Positions 19,193-29,017 of a stretch of 64,000 bases of DNA are shown here, piece after piece. The position numbers were made by a program, and so were the translations under genes. The notes below the pieces were generated by a model. The model saw only the letters and a list, made by a program, of their open reading frames with translations, was not told the DNA's origin and did not search any database. Where the stretch lies: the NCBI GenBank assembly GCA_023242925.1, contig CP096134.1, forward strand, positions 4,049,501 through 4,113,500, written 5' to 3'. The first letter of the stretch is position 1. Each line of letters opens with the position of its first letter. Source of the DNA: Hyphomonadaceae bacterium JAD_PAG50586_4 (GTDB lineage: Bacteria > Pseudomonadota > Alphaproteobacteria > Caulobacterales > Aquidulcibacteraceae).

Positions 19193-19653
19193 GCGATCAG
19201 CGCGCCCACTTCGAGACCGAAGCCTTCAAGCTCCGGATCATCGAGCGCTGCGGCCGTGATGTAATCCGCCTCGCCAAACAGCACGAAATCACGCCCTCCA
19301 GCGTCAAACGCATAGCCTACGTCAACGCGATAGGGATTGGTCATCGTCAGCCGCCGCGCATGCTTGAGGGCGACGCCGATCAGCCACGGCAGATCGATGT
19401 CCTCATGCGTCCAGTCGCGTGCGATGGCCTTGTACGTGTCCGGCTCTTCCATGCGCAGATGATCGTAGGCGTAGTCGAGCAACGCGCCTTCACGGATCAC
19501 GATATCCGTCGCGCCCTCAAAGCCGATGTCGATGTGAAACACCGCGCCATTGGCGAAGAGAATCTCGATCGGATCGTCGCCCTCGAACGGCGCATGCCCG
19601 ACGCGCGCGATCCGCGCGATCGGGCCCGCTTCCATAAACGCTTGTATGCTCAT
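19189..19653 (-). CDS. Hypothetical acidic protein
   Basis: 154 residues, strongly acidic, soluble, without signal peptide or membrane segment. Notable stretches are FANGAVFHIDIGFEGATDIV and DLPWLIGVALKHARRL. The ATG overlaps the rph stop by 4 bp, so it is probably co-transcribed and translationally coupled with RNase PH. Codon use resembles the neighbours. I do not recognise the family and give no function. Confidence 0.65.
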   Translation of the reverse strand: MSIQAFMEAGPIARIARVGHAPFEGDDPIEILFANGAVFHIDIGFEGATDIVIREGALLDYAYDHLRMEEPDTYKAIARDWTHEDIDLPWLIGVALKHARRLTMTNPYRVDVGYAFDAGGRDFVLFGEADYITAAALDDPELEGFGLEVGALIA

Positions 19654-20363
19654 GCAATCGCGGTCCGCTGTAGCTCAAACAACTTGCCACAACCGAGCTT
19701 CGCCAGGCGGATCAGTTCTGCGAACTCCTCATCCGTGAACGGGCGCTTCTCGCCAGTGGCTTGCACCTCGATCAAACGGCCATCGCCGGACATAACGAAA
19801 TTGCAGTCGACCTCAGCGTTGGAATCTTCCGCGTAATCGATATCGAGCACAGCGGCGCTCTCAAACACACCGCACGAGATCGCAGCGACCTGACCAGTGA
19901 TCGGGTTCTCTTTGATCACCTTCTCTTCGACCAGATATGCGCAAGCGCGCGCGAGTGCGACCCAGGCGCCGGTGATCGCCGCCGTGCGCGTGCCGCCATC
20001 GGCTTGGATCACGTCGCAATCGAGTGTGATGGTGCGATCGCCCAACGCTTTGAGATCCACCACCGAACGCAGCGAGCGGCCGATTAGACGCTGGATCTCC
20101 TGCGTGCGCCCCGACTGCTTGCCTTGCGCGGCTTCGCGGCGACCGCGCGTGTGCGTGGCGCGCGGCAGCATGCCGTATTCGCCCGTCACCCAACCGCGGC
20201 CCTGACCCTTCAGCCAGCCGGGGACGCCCTGTTCGACGCTCGCTGTGCAGAGCACATGCGTCTGCCCGAACTTGGCCAGGCAGGAGCCCTCGGCGTAGCG
20301 GGACACCGCCGTCTCCAGGCTGATTTCACGCAATTGATCGTTGGCGCGGCCGGTCGGGCGCAT
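19650..20363 (-). CDS. rph: Ribonuclease PH
   Basis: 237 residues from ATG 20363 (MRPTGRANDQLREISLETAV). It is a phosphorolytic 3'-5' exoribonuclease that trims tRNA 3' ends. Conserved blocks: EGSCLAKFGQTHVLCTASVE, GWVTGEYGMLPRATHTR, the RNA-binding GRTQEIQRLIGRSLR, DRTITLDCDVIQADGGTRTA, and DLDIDYAEDSNAEVD-type sequence. A longer in-frame extension upstream is not conserved and runs through the repeat-rich spacer, so the shorter start was taken. It is the head of an operon with the 19189 gene and is intact. Confidence 0.96.
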   Translation of the reverse strand: MRPTGRANDQLREISLETAVSRYAEGSCLAKFGQTHVLCTASVEQGVPGWLKGQGRGWVTGEYGMLPRATHTRGRREAAQGKQSGRTQEIQRLIGRSLRSVVDLKALGDRTITLDCDVIQADGGTRTAAITGAWVALARACAYLVEEKVIKENPITGQVAAISCGVFESAAVLDIDYAEDSNAEVDCNFVMSGDGRLIEVQATGEKRPFTDEEFAELIRLAKLGCGKLFELQRTAIA

Positions 20364-20400
20364 GGGAAAATCTCCAAAACTAAGGCGCATATTGGATTGT

Positions 20401-20600
20401 TTGGCCGAGTTAGGCCCCATCGACCTAACTTTCCTATAGAGCGCTATGAAACTGAGGCTCGCCCATTGGCCGAAAAGCGCCCCTAAGTCGACCCCTCTGC
20501 GTCCATAGGTCAGTTTGGACAAGTTTGGCCGACTCGGCCTAACTCCTTAACGCAATAGCAATCTATAGGATTGTTAGGCCACCCCCGCCTAACTCGACCA
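20401..20600. repeat. Spacer with repeated TTAGGC/GCCTAA motifs
   Basis: The non-coding stretch between rph and the AAA ATPase gene contains several copies of a short motif in both orientations: GAGTTAGGCC near 20407, GACCTAAC near 20421, GGCCTAACTCC near 20537, GTTAGGCC near 20573, GCCTAACTCG near 20587, with CCTATAG/CTATAGG and GGATTGTT also duplicated. It is more AT-rich than its surroundings. Candidates are operator sites for the divergent genes or the degraded end of a mobile element; no transposase or target duplication is seen. Confidence 0.45.
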
Positions 20601-20609
20601 AATAACCAG

Positions 20610-21798
20610 ATGAAAGCCACCCACAATCCCTACAACCCTGGCGCCGGGGTCCCTCCCCGGACCTCGCCGGGCGCGACGCGCTGATCGAAATGGCGCGCGT
20701 CGCCATCGTCCGCGCCAAAGCTGGGCGGCCGGCGAAGAGCGCGATCATGTTGGGGCTGCGCGGCGTCGGCAAAACTGTGTTGCTCAACGCCTTCGAAGCC
20801 ATCGCCGAAGAGCAAGGCTGTCAAACCGCCCTACTCGAAATCGAACCAACCATGCCGTTGGCCCAGCAGCTCGCGCCGCAGCTTCAGCAAATCCTCTTCC
20901 GCCTCGATCGCATTAAGAAAACGGGCGCCGACCTGCAAAAAGCGTTCGGCTCGCTCAAAGCCTTCGCCTCGATGTTCAAGGCCACCGTCGGCGACATCGA
21001 CTTCAGCTTCGCCGCCGGCCAAGCCACCGGCGATCTCACCATCGATCTCACCGATCTTTTCGTCGCCATCGCCGAAGCTGCGAAGAAGCGCGAGACCGCG
21101 ATCATCCTGCTAATCGATGAAATCCAATATTTGCAGAAGAGCGATCTCGGCGCCTTGATCATGGCGCTGCACAAGATCTCGCAACGTCAATTGCCGCTGC
21201 TGCTGTTCGGCGGCGGCTTGCCGCAACTCGCAAAGCTCGCGGGCGACGCCAAATCCTACGCTGAGCGCCTATTCGACTATCCCCCGATCGGCCCGCTCGA
21301 TGACAAAGGCGCGCGCCTCGCCCTCACAGCTCCTGCTGAACGCGAAGGCGTGAAATATGCCGCCGACGCACTCGATTTCGTGGTCAAGCAAACCGGCGGC
21401 TATCCGTTCTTCCTACAAGTGTGGGGCGCGCATTGCTGGGAGGTGGCCGCGAAATCGCCGATCACGCTGGCTGACGCCAAACACGCCAGCGAAACCGCCG
21501 TCGCCGCACTCGACGAAGGTATCTTCAAAGTGCGCCTCGCAAGGCTCACCGATCGCCAAAAACCTACGCCCGCGCGATGGCCGAGTTCGGCGCAGAACCC
21601 GTCCATTCGTCCGAAATCGCTAATGTTATGGGCCTCAGCCTTAGCCAAGCCGCGCCAATTCGCGATGAGCTGATCAAGAAAGGCATGGCCTATTCGCCAG
21701 AACGCGGCCTGATCGGCTTCACCGTGCCGAAGTTCGACGAATATATGCGCCGCGCCATGCCGCCAATCGCACCGCCGAAAGCAAAGAACAAAGCCTAA
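20610..21798 (+). CDS. AAA/STAND-like ATP-binding protein with C-terminal winged helix (two apparent frameshifts)
   Basis: About 396 residues after correcting two one-base gaps: a CCCC run near 20655 and an AAAAA run near 21560. The start at 20610 gives a leader NPYNPGAGVPP, then LAGRDALIEMARVAIVRA, Walker A GLRGVGKTVLLNAF, Walker B IILLIDEIQYL, and sensor-type LLLFGGGLPQLAKL. The last about 75 residues (HSSEIANVMGLSLSQAAPIR) look like a winged helix. The layout resembles the archaeal-ATPase/Orc1-Cdc6-like AAA_16 group found sporadically in bacteria. It stands alone, its spacer is repeat-rich, and it ends 4 bp into a convergent gene. Function is unknown; horizontal origin is an inference. Confidence 0.75.
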
Positions 21799-22663
21799 CC
21801 AGCGCAGCGCAAAGTGAGCCGGCGCGCGCGGCGATCGACGCTGATCGAGGCGCAGCCCGCGCGCTCCAGCGCGGCGCGGCCGACCACAAGCGATGGCGGC
21901 GGCGCATCCGCCTCCCCGCCGCGATGATCGCATCTTCTTCCAGCGCGCCCAGCAAAGGCGCATTGGTGCGCGCGAACGCCGGCGCCAGTGTCAGCCCTTC
22001 GACTGTGAGCTCCGTCGTCACCGGCTGCATCATCGTGCTGAGGCCGAGCACCATCGGCGTCTCCGCCAATTCACCGGCCGCCGGAATGGCGCCCGCACGA
22101 TCGAACAAGCGCGCGGCCGAGCGATTGAACACGCTTGCCGGATTGGTCACATCGAACATCACCAGCAACGTCTCGCCGCCAACTTGCGTGCTCACGCGCC
22201 AGACGTCCGCATCTTCCAGCGCAAATCGGATCTCGCGCACCTGCGCCGGCTCCGCGCCAAGCGTGATGGTGATCAGATCGTACGGCATCGCGCCCGGGCC
22301 AATCAGACCTTCCGCGACGTGGCTTGCTGGCGCTGGAAACACGCCGGCAAACGCCCGCGACGCGCGCTCGCCAAACGCAATGCGCGGGCGAGCGATGCGG
22401 CCACGGATCGTGCTGCCGCCTTCAATGCCGATCGCAACCGCCGCGAACGGCAATCGCCGCAGCCCAATGCGTTCGGCGCCGGGGGTGGAGACGGCCAGCA
22501 TGTCCGGCACGCGGGTATCGACCTCAAGCCGCACAGCCCGTCGGTTGATCTGCGCCTCCACCACCGGCGGCCCGCTCCGGGCATCCAGCGTGAACGCGGT
22601 TTGCGCCGTCGCCGGCGCGGCAAAGCTTAGAGCGGCGATGAAGCCGAAAAATCCCAATCGCAT
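21795..22663 (-). CDS. Secreted protein, possibly aspartyl-protease-like (one apparent frameshift)
   Basis: About 289 residues with a Sec signal peptide (MRLGFFGFIAALSFAAPATA). Near residue 45 the sequence NRRAVRLEVDTRVPDMLAVS resembles the entry of retropepsin-like folds, but the catalytic D-T/S-G is DTR here, so activity is doubtful. The C-terminus is out of frame from near 21915; one base restored in a GGGG stretch gives SLVVGRAALERAGCASISVD and a stop at 21795. It is convergent with the AAA gene by 4 bp and divergent from hrcA. Family assignment is weak. Confidence 0.6.
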
Positions 22664-22753
22664 GGGCCGCGTTCCTCGGCAGGGAACACGGCGATTTCAA
22701 GTCGCGGGGCCTGCCGCTTGCGTGCGCGCGCTTGTTCGCTACCTAGAGGCGCG

Positions 22754-23832
22754 ATGGCGCAGCCCCTGCCCCCGACCTCACCTCGCTCGACGCTCGAGCG
22801 CGGGAGATCTTTCGAGAGATCGTCGAGTCGTATCTGACGACCGGCGAACCCGTTGGCTCGCGCACGTTGTCGAAGCTGGGCAGCGTGGGGCTTTCGGCAG
22901 CTTCGATCCGCAACACGATGGCCGACCTCGCCGGTCTAGGCTTGCTGGACGCCCCGCACGCGATGGCTGGCCGGCGCCCGACACAAGCGGGCCTGCGCTT
23001 CTTCGTCGATAGCCTGCTGCAACTCGGCGACCTGCCGCCGGACGAGAAGCGCGAGATTGATGCGCGCATCGGCAAGGCCGGCGCCAACCCACAAGACGTT
23101 CTTGGCGCTGCGTCCGAATTGCTCTCGGGCCTTGCCGGCGGCGCGGGCCTCGTCGTGACCCCCGAACGCGACGCGCCGGTGCGCCATGCCGAGATCGTCG
23201 GCATCGGCCCCGGCCAAGCGCTGCTCGTTCTCGTCTTTGAAGACAATCAAATCGAGAACCGCATCATCAGCACGCCGCCCGATCTGCCGCCGGGGACGTT
23301 GATCGAAGCCGCCAATTATTTGAACGCGCGCTTCAAAGGTAAAACTCTGAGCGAAGCCCGCAACGAGGCGACCGAAGCCTTGGCGCGCGATCGCGCGGCG
23401 CTGGATCAAGCGGCGGCCAAGCTCGTGGAGCAAGGCCTGGTCGAGTGGTCCGGCGAGGACCCCACTTTGGGCCGCTCCCTGATTGTGCGCGGCCGCGGAA
23501 ATTTGCTTCAGGATCAACAGGCCGTCGCCGATCTGGAACGCGCGCGCCGGCTGTTCGACGACCTGGAAAAGACCCGCGAACTGATCCAAGTGCTCGATCT
23601 CGCCAAGGCTGGCGAGGCGGTACGTGTCTTTATCGGCTCGGAAAACTCCCTGTTTTCATTGTCGGGGTCGAGTTTGATCGTCGCGCCCTATATGAACGCC
23701 GAACGGAAGGTCGTGGGCGCCCTGGGCGTCATCGGCCCCACCCGATTGAATTACGCCCGGGTGATCCCCGTGGTGGACTACACGGCTCGCGTCGTCGGCA
23801 GATTGCTCGACGCCCGCGGGTCGGAACGCTGA
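22754..23832 (+). CDS. hrcA: Heat-inducible transcription repressor HrcA (one apparent frameshift)
   Basis: About 359 residues. HrcA represses groESL and related operons by binding CIRCE elements. The N-terminal winged helix is clear (AREIFREIVESYLTTGEPVG, then LSAASIRNTMADLAGLGLL), as are the GAF-like core and C-terminal GPTRLNYARVIPVVDYTA. The first codons are out of frame with the rest because one C is missing in a CCCCC run near 22770; with it the start at 22754 reads MAQPLPPDLTSLDARAREIF. It is followed 12 bp later by grpE, the conserved hrcA-grpE operon. No CIRCE inverted repeat was seen in this window, including upstream of dnaK. Confidence 0.95.
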
Positions 23833-23844
23833 ACGAGGACTGGA

Positions 23845-24405
23845 ATGACGGACGAGACCAACGCAGAGCAAACGCAACCCGAAGCCGCCGAAGCGCAAAC
23901 GCCGGACGTGGCGACGTTGCAGGCTGAGCTGACGAAGGCGCGTGACGACATGCTGCGCGCGCTGGCGGAAGCGGAGAACACGCGCCGCCGCGCCGAGCGT
24001 CAAGTGGCTGACGCACGCGTATACGCCATCGACCGCTTCGCCGGCGATTTGTTGCCGATCGCCGATACGCTGTCGCGCGCCCTCCTCGCCGCCCCGCGTG
24101 ACGACGCCGACGATAGCGTGCGCAATCTCATCACCGGCGTTGAGCTCACCGAACGCTCCCTACTCGACGTCTTCGCCAAGCACGGGCTGAAGCGCGTCGG
24201 CGAAAAGGGCGAGACGTTCAACCCGAACCTGCACCAGGCCGTGGCGCAAGCGCCGTCGGATTATCCAGCCGGCGTCGTCGCGGAAGTGATGCAATCGGGC
24301 TTCGTGCTCGGCGACCGCACCTTGCGCGCGGCGATGGTGCTTGTGTCGGCCGGTCCCGCCAATGGCGCGCAGGCGCCGAGCGGAACTATCGACATTAAGG
24401 TGTGA
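23845..24405 (+). CDS. grpE: Nucleotide exchange factor GrpE
   Basis: 186 residues. GrpE dimers release ADP from DnaK and act as a thermosensor. A glutamate/glutamine-rich N-terminus leads to a long helix (DMLRALAEAENTRRRAERQV), the four-helix region (RFAGDLLPIADTLSRAL), and the C-terminal beta-wing with the GrpE signature (FNPNLHQAVAQAPS ... GVVAEVMQSGFVLGDRTLRA). It lies directly after hrcA with a gggag-like ribosome site, so the repressor and co-chaperone are co-transcribed. Its partners dnaK and dnaJ are about 7 kb downstream. Confidence 0.96.
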   Translation: MTDETNAEQTQPEAAEAQTPDVATLQAELTKARDDMLRALAEAENTRRRAERQVADARVYAIDRFAGDLLPIADTLSRALLAAPRDDADDSVRNLITGVELTERSLLDVFAKHGLKRVGEKGETFNPNLHQAVAQAPSDYPAGVVAEVMQSGFVLGDRTLRAAMVLVSAGPANGAQAPSGTIDIKV

Positions 24406-24534
24406 GCTATGCGCGGCGCGCACGCCGCCATGCGAGGTTGCTTGGGATTAGTCGCGGTTCCGACTAGATTCTGCCTTTACTCCACTCATTGCCGATTGTT
24501 AACCATACGGCATCCAATTTGAGGGAGTCCAGAG

Positions 24535-26707
24535 ATGCGCGGAAAACTTTTATTCGGCGCGGCAACCGCCGCGCTCCTGTTCGCCATGCCCGCAGCCGCG
24601 CAGGACATTGACCAGCCCGGCGACGCCAGCACGCAAGCCCGTCTGAGCGCTGGCGCAACCGACGGGGCGCTTTCACCCGCTGGCGATACGGATTGGTATC
24701 GTCTGCGCGTTGAACAAGGCCAGCGCTACACGATCGCGCTCGACGCCGTCTCGGAATCCGAAGTCGACGCCATCGATCCGGTGCTCACGATCTACAACGA
24801 AGCCGGCGAACAGGTCGCCTACAACGACGACAACAACGGCACGCTGAACTCGCAGCTCTCGTATAACGCCAGCGCCGCAGGCGATGTGTTCGTTGAAGCG
24901 CGCGCGTTCAACGAAGCCTCGACGGGTAATTATCGCTTCACCATTAGCGCCGCCGCCATTCCGCCGGACGACGCTGGCGACGATGCGAGCACGCGCGCGA
25001 CGGCAACAACCGGCCGCGACATCAATGGCGCGATCGAATACCAAGGCGATTCCGATTGGTACCGCCTGAGCGTCCGCCCGGGTCAGCGCTATCGCATTGC
25101 GCTGAACACGAATCCGAACGCGGAAACGCCGCTCGGCGACCCCTATCTGCGTCTCGTCGATAGCGAAGGCGCGGAACTGAACGCGAGCGACGACAGCGAG
25201 GGTAGCTTGAACTCGTTGCTTGACTACACGCCGCAATCGCGCGGCACCGTTTATGTCATCGCCAGCGCCTACGCTGATGCATACCAAGGCGGCTACACGC
25301 TGCGCGTTGATACAGAACGCGCGCCGACGGACGGCACCAGCGCCGATCGCAACACACGCGGCCGTCTGAATTTGGGCCAACCCTTGAACGCGTCGCTCGA
25401 TTTTGCGGGCGACGTTGATTGGTATCGAATCCGCCTCACCGAAGGCCAATCCTACCGCTTCCGCTTGAACAACGGCGAAGGCGATAACTCGCTCGGCGAC
25501 CCCTGATCAAGCTCATCGGTCCAGACGGCGTCGAACTCGCGATGGACGATGACGGCGGCGGTAATCTGAATTCGTATCTTGAATTCATGGCGCCGACGAC
25601 CGGCAATTATTTTATCGAAGCGCGCGGCTTTATGGACGATGCGGTTGGCGGGTACACGCTGAGCGCCAGCGAAGGCGAAATCCCGGCCGACGCCACCACG
25701 GACGTCGCACTCAGCGCCGAAGGCGATTATCGCGAAGGCGTGCTGGCGCCCGCTGGCGACAAGGATTGGTATCGACTTGAACTCGCGGAAGGCCAAAGCG
25801 TGCGCATCGGCCTGACCTCGGCCGAGAGCGCCGATCCTCTCCCCGACCCGTACCTCATCCTCTACGGAGCGGATGGCGCTGAACTCGCGCGCGACGACGA
25901 CAGCGGCGACGGCCTCAATGCTTGGCTGGAATACACCGCCACCAGCGCCGGCCCAGTGTTCGTTGAAGCGCGCGGCTTCGGCGAAGACGCGGCCGGGCGC
26001 TATGTCATCAGCTTGAACGCGGGCGAAGTCGGCGACAACGCAGAGATGGCCGAGTATCTCGTCGCCAACAGCGAGGGCCGCGTCAGCCTGATCGGCGCGG
26101 AAGGTGATGTCGATTGGTTCGCGGTCGATCTCATCGAAGGCCGCCCGCACCGCTTCTATGTCGATAGCTACGAGCCGGGCCCGCTTGTCGATCCCCTGCT
26201 CACGCTTCTCGACGAGAACGGCCAGCAGATTGCGCAAGACGATGACGGCGGCGCGGGGCTCAACTCGTATCTCGCGTTCACGTCGCCTGCGGGCGGGCGC
26301 TATTACCTCGCCGTGTCGGGCTATGCTGGTGTCACGGGCCGCTATTTCATCCGCGCGATCGACACCGAAGTGCCAGGCAACATCAATTCTGACGAATATT
26401 TGGACGGCGCTGGCGACGATCGCATCAATCGCATCGAAATCCCTGGGGATGTCGATGCCTATCATGTCGAGCTCGAAGCGGGCGTGCGTTATACGATCGA
26501 CGTGCGCGGCCACGGCGACAGCCCGCTCGGCGATGCATTCCTCGCGGTGCTCGACAGCAATGGCGAGCGCGTAGCGTCGGACGACGACGCTGGCGCCGGT
26601 ATGGATGCACGCTTGCGGTTCACGCCGCAGACGAGCGGCTCATACATCCTTCAGGCGAGTGGCCTTGGCGGCTCGATCGGGGGTATCAAATTCAGATCGC
26701 GCGTTAA
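24535..26707 (+). CDS. Secreted protein with six PPC (pre-peptidase C-terminal) repeats (two apparent frameshifts)
   Basis: About 724 residues after correction. A Sec signal peptide (MRGKLLFGAATAALLFAMPA) is followed by six tandem beta-sandwich repeats of roughly 115 residues, each opening with a variant of GD-x-DWYR-x-x-x-x-x-GQ-x-Y (GDTDWYRLRV, GDSDWYRLSV, GDVDWYRIRL, GDKDWYRLEL, GDVDWFAVDL, GDVDAYHVEL) and carrying an acidic D-D-D/N-G loop. PPC domains usually trail secreted peptidases; here no peptidase domain is attached. Breaks are at a CCC run near 25503 and a GGGGG run near 26677; after the second the protein ends GYQIQIAR at 26707. Highly acidic, possibly Ca-binding. Confidence 0.8.
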
Positions 26708-26738
26708 CAGGGCCTAGGGCCCGGGGGACGCACGCGAT

Positions 26739-26775
26739 GGCGGCGGCGCTGGCAAGAGCGCCGCCGCCTTTCTTT
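26739..26775. terminator. Rho-independent terminator
   Basis: GGCGGCGGCGCT (26739-26750) pairs perfectly with AGCGCCGCCGCC (26757-26768) around a six-base loop and is followed by TTTCTTT. It ends the PPC gene transcript, and its arms could also act on the convergent aldo/keto reductase transcript. Confidence 0.85.
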
Positions 26776-26779
26776 AGGC

Positions 26780-27850
26780 TTAGCTCAAGCCAGCCAGACG
26801 CTCGGCGCCTTGGCGCTCCAGCATCCAGCCTGGATATTCCGGCTTCAGCTTCGACACTTCATCGAGGCGCGCGAGATCGACGCTGGACAGCTCAACACTG
26901 GTCGCGGCGAGATTGTCCGCGAGTTGATCTTCGCTCCTCGCGCCAATGATCACGCTGGTGACGTGCTTTTGGTGCAAGAGCCACGCGAGTGCGATCTGCG
27001 CAACAGAAACGCCGCGCGCATCGCCAAGCTGCTTCATCACATCGATGATGTCGTAGGCCTTGTCCTTATCAACAGGCGGGAAATCGAACGCGGTGCGGCG
27101 CGCGTCGTTCGGCCCCGCATTGTCGCGCGTGAATTTGCCGGAGAGGAAGCCGCCCGCAAGCGGGCTCCACGGCAGGATAGCAAGCTCCTGATCCTGCGCC
27201 AGCGGCACGACCTCGCGTTCCAAATCACGGCCCGCGATCGAATAATACATCTGCAGCGATTCAAACCGCGACAGCCCGTTGCGCTCTGAAACGCCCAGCG
27301 CCTTCGCGATCTGCCACGCCGCGAAATTGCAGAGCCCGATGTAGCGCGCCCTCCCCGACGCCACGACTTCATCAAGCGCTTCCAGCGTCTCCTCGATCGG
27401 CGTCGCCGGGTCGAAAGCGTGCACTTGGTAGAGGTCGATGTAGTCGAGCTGCAAACGCTCCAAGCTCGCGTCGATCGCATCGAAGATGTGCTTGCGCCCA
27501 AGCCCCCAGAGATTGGCGTTCTTCGCGCGCCGTTGCGCCTCGGGCGTATCCGCGCCGCCATAAGCGCCCATGCGGCCGAACACTTTTGTTGCGATCACCA
27601 ATTCGTCGCGCGGCAGATCCTTAATCGCCCCACCCAACACGGTCTCGGACAAGCCGTTGGAATAGATGTCCGCCGTATCGATAAAGGTGACGCCCTTGTC
27701 GAACGCCGCTTTCACCAACTTGGTCGAAGCTTCCAATTCCAGCGCGCCGATGACTTTCCAGAAGCCGTCGCCGCCAAAGGTCATGGTGCCGAGGCAGATT
27801 TCAGACACGGCAAGGCCCGTGCGGCCGAGTTTGCGATAGCGCATGCGCAT
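26780..27850 (-). CDS. Aldo/keto reductase
   Basis: 356 residues, intact. NADPH-dependent carbonyl reductase family with the (beta/alpha)8 barrel: N-terminal MRYRKLGRTGLAVSEICLGT, catalytic tyrosine in FIDTADIYSNGLSE, the lysine in LVIATKVFGRMG, the active-site histidine in LYQVHAFDPATP, and C-terminal HVTSVIIGARSEDQLADNL. It resembles the YajO/YghZ-type subgroup. The first codon pair MRMRY allows a start at 27850 or 27844. It stands alone between a terminator shared with the PPC gene and a 197-bp spacer. Physiological substrate cannot be told from the sequence. Confidence 0.9.
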   Translation of the reverse strand: MRMRYRKLGRTGLAVSEICLGTMTFGGDGFWKVIGALELEASTKLVKAAFDKGVTFIDTADIYSNGLSETVLGGAIKDLPRDELVIATKVFGRMGAYGGADTPEAQRRAKNANLWGLGRKHIFDAIDASLERLQLDYIDLYQVHAFDPATPIEETLEALDEVVASGRARYIGLCNFAAWQIAKALGVSERNGLSRFESLQMYYSIAGRDLEREVVPLAQDQELAILPWSPLAGGFLSGKFTRDNAGPNDARRTAFDFPPVDKDKAYDIIDVMKQLGDARGVSVAQIALAWLLHQKHVTSVIIGARSEDQLADNLAATSVELSSVDLARLDEVSKLKPEYPGWMLERQGAERLAGLS

Positions 27851-28047
27851 TCTCCTGGGCCGAAGGGCCCTTTGCGAGTGATGACAATCAAGAAGCGTCC
27901 AAAGATCGCGTGATCGCGGCGGCGCGCGCGATAGGCGCGGGCGTCAGCATTCGATGCGCGATACAGAGGTCGAAAAGATCGCGCCGGGGATGCGGCGCAA
28001 TCTCCATTAGCTAACACAAGAAACGGATTTTGGCAATTGACGTGCGT

Positions 28048-28923
28048 CTAGCCGACGCCATTCGCGCGGAACCAGGCAACGCAACGCGCCCAGCCATCGG
28101 CGGCCGCTTCCGCGTTATAGCTCTCGCGATAATCGGCATGAAAGCCGTGCTGCACGCCAGGATAAACGATGATCTCAGAGTTCGACGGATTGTCCGCCGC
28201 CTGCAGGGACGCGCGCATCTGATCGACACTTTCCAACGAAATGCCGTTGTCGTTCTCCGCATAGAGTCCAAGCACCGGTGTGTGCAGCGTGCCGCCAATG
28301 TCATAGGGCCACGGCCGATCTTCGTCGGCGCCCCAACGCCCAGCCGCCGGCTTCACCACGCGGCCGTACCAGGCCACGCCCGCCTTGATGTCCGGGAATT
28401 GTGCGGACGCCATCCATACCACCGTGCCGCCCCAGCAGAAACCCGTGATCCCGATCGCATTGCGCGCAAAGCTCTGCGCTTTCAGCCAATTGATCGCGCC
28501 TTCAGTGTCGGCCATAACCTGCGCGTGGTTGGCCGTGCCGACGATCGCAAGAATAGCTTGGAAATCCGTCATCGGCGCGGGATCGCCGGCGCGATCGAAA
28601 TAGTCCGGCGCAATGGCGATATAGCCTTCGCGCGCGAAGCGGCGACAAACATCCTTGATGTAGTCGTGGATGCCGAAAATCTCATTGACGACGATCACGC
28701 ACGGATGGCGCCCGCGCCCCGCCGGCCGGGCGACATACGCCGGCAAGCTGTAGCCGCCGGCGCCATTGATATGCACGTCCTCGACGATCAGCTCGTCACT
28801 AGGCGTCGTCACCGGCGAGGCGCACGACGACACCGCCGCCGTCGCGTAACCCGCGAAGAACAAGGACGCCGCCATCGAACGGCGTGTGGGCGGCAAATTA
28901 CCTTCCGGCGTGTCTAAGCGCAT
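28048..28923 (-). CDS. Dienelactone hydrolase family protein, exported
   Basis: 291 residues from ATG 28923; an ATG at 28935 is an alternative. The N-terminus has a twin-arginine-like TRRSMAASLFFAGYATAA followed by SSCAS, suggesting export, perhaps as a lipoprotein. The alpha/beta-hydrolase core carries the DLH nucleophile motif GFCWGG (cysteine), the acid in YAENDNGIS and histidine in GVQHGFHADYRESY. Members cleave dienelactone or similar esters, but many exported ones have unknown substrates. Divergent from the Ste24-like protease gene; a second DLH-family gene lies at 55965. Confidence 0.87.
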   Translation of the reverse strand: MRLDTPEGNLPPTRRSMAASLFFAGYATAAVSSCASPVTTPSDELIVEDVHINGAGGYSLPAYVARPAGRGRHPCVIVVNEIFGIHDYIKDVCRRFAREGYIAIAPDYFDRAGDPAPMTDFQAILAIVGTANHAQVMADTEGAINWLKAQSFARNAIGITGFCWGGTVVWMASAQFPDIKAGVAWYGRVVKPAAGRWGADEDRPWPYDIGGTLHTPVLGLYAENDNGISLESVDQMRASLQAADNPSNSEIIVYPGVQHGFHADYRESYNAEAAADGWARCVAWFRANGVG

Positions 28924-29017
28924 ACGTCTCTCCATGGATCGCGCCCCTCGCGCATCCCCTTGCGGAGATACATGGATCGGGTTCAGGCTCGCGGCCAGAG
29001 CATTCGGGGGACAATCA

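Noticed and set aside
24673..25449. 258-codon minus-strand frame within the PPC gene
   Set aside because: Periodic antisense of the repeats; no start signal or domain.
27891..28007. 39-codon minus-strand ORF between the aldo/keto reductase and DLH genes
   Set aside because: No ribosome-binding site, no hydrophobic or conserved pattern.
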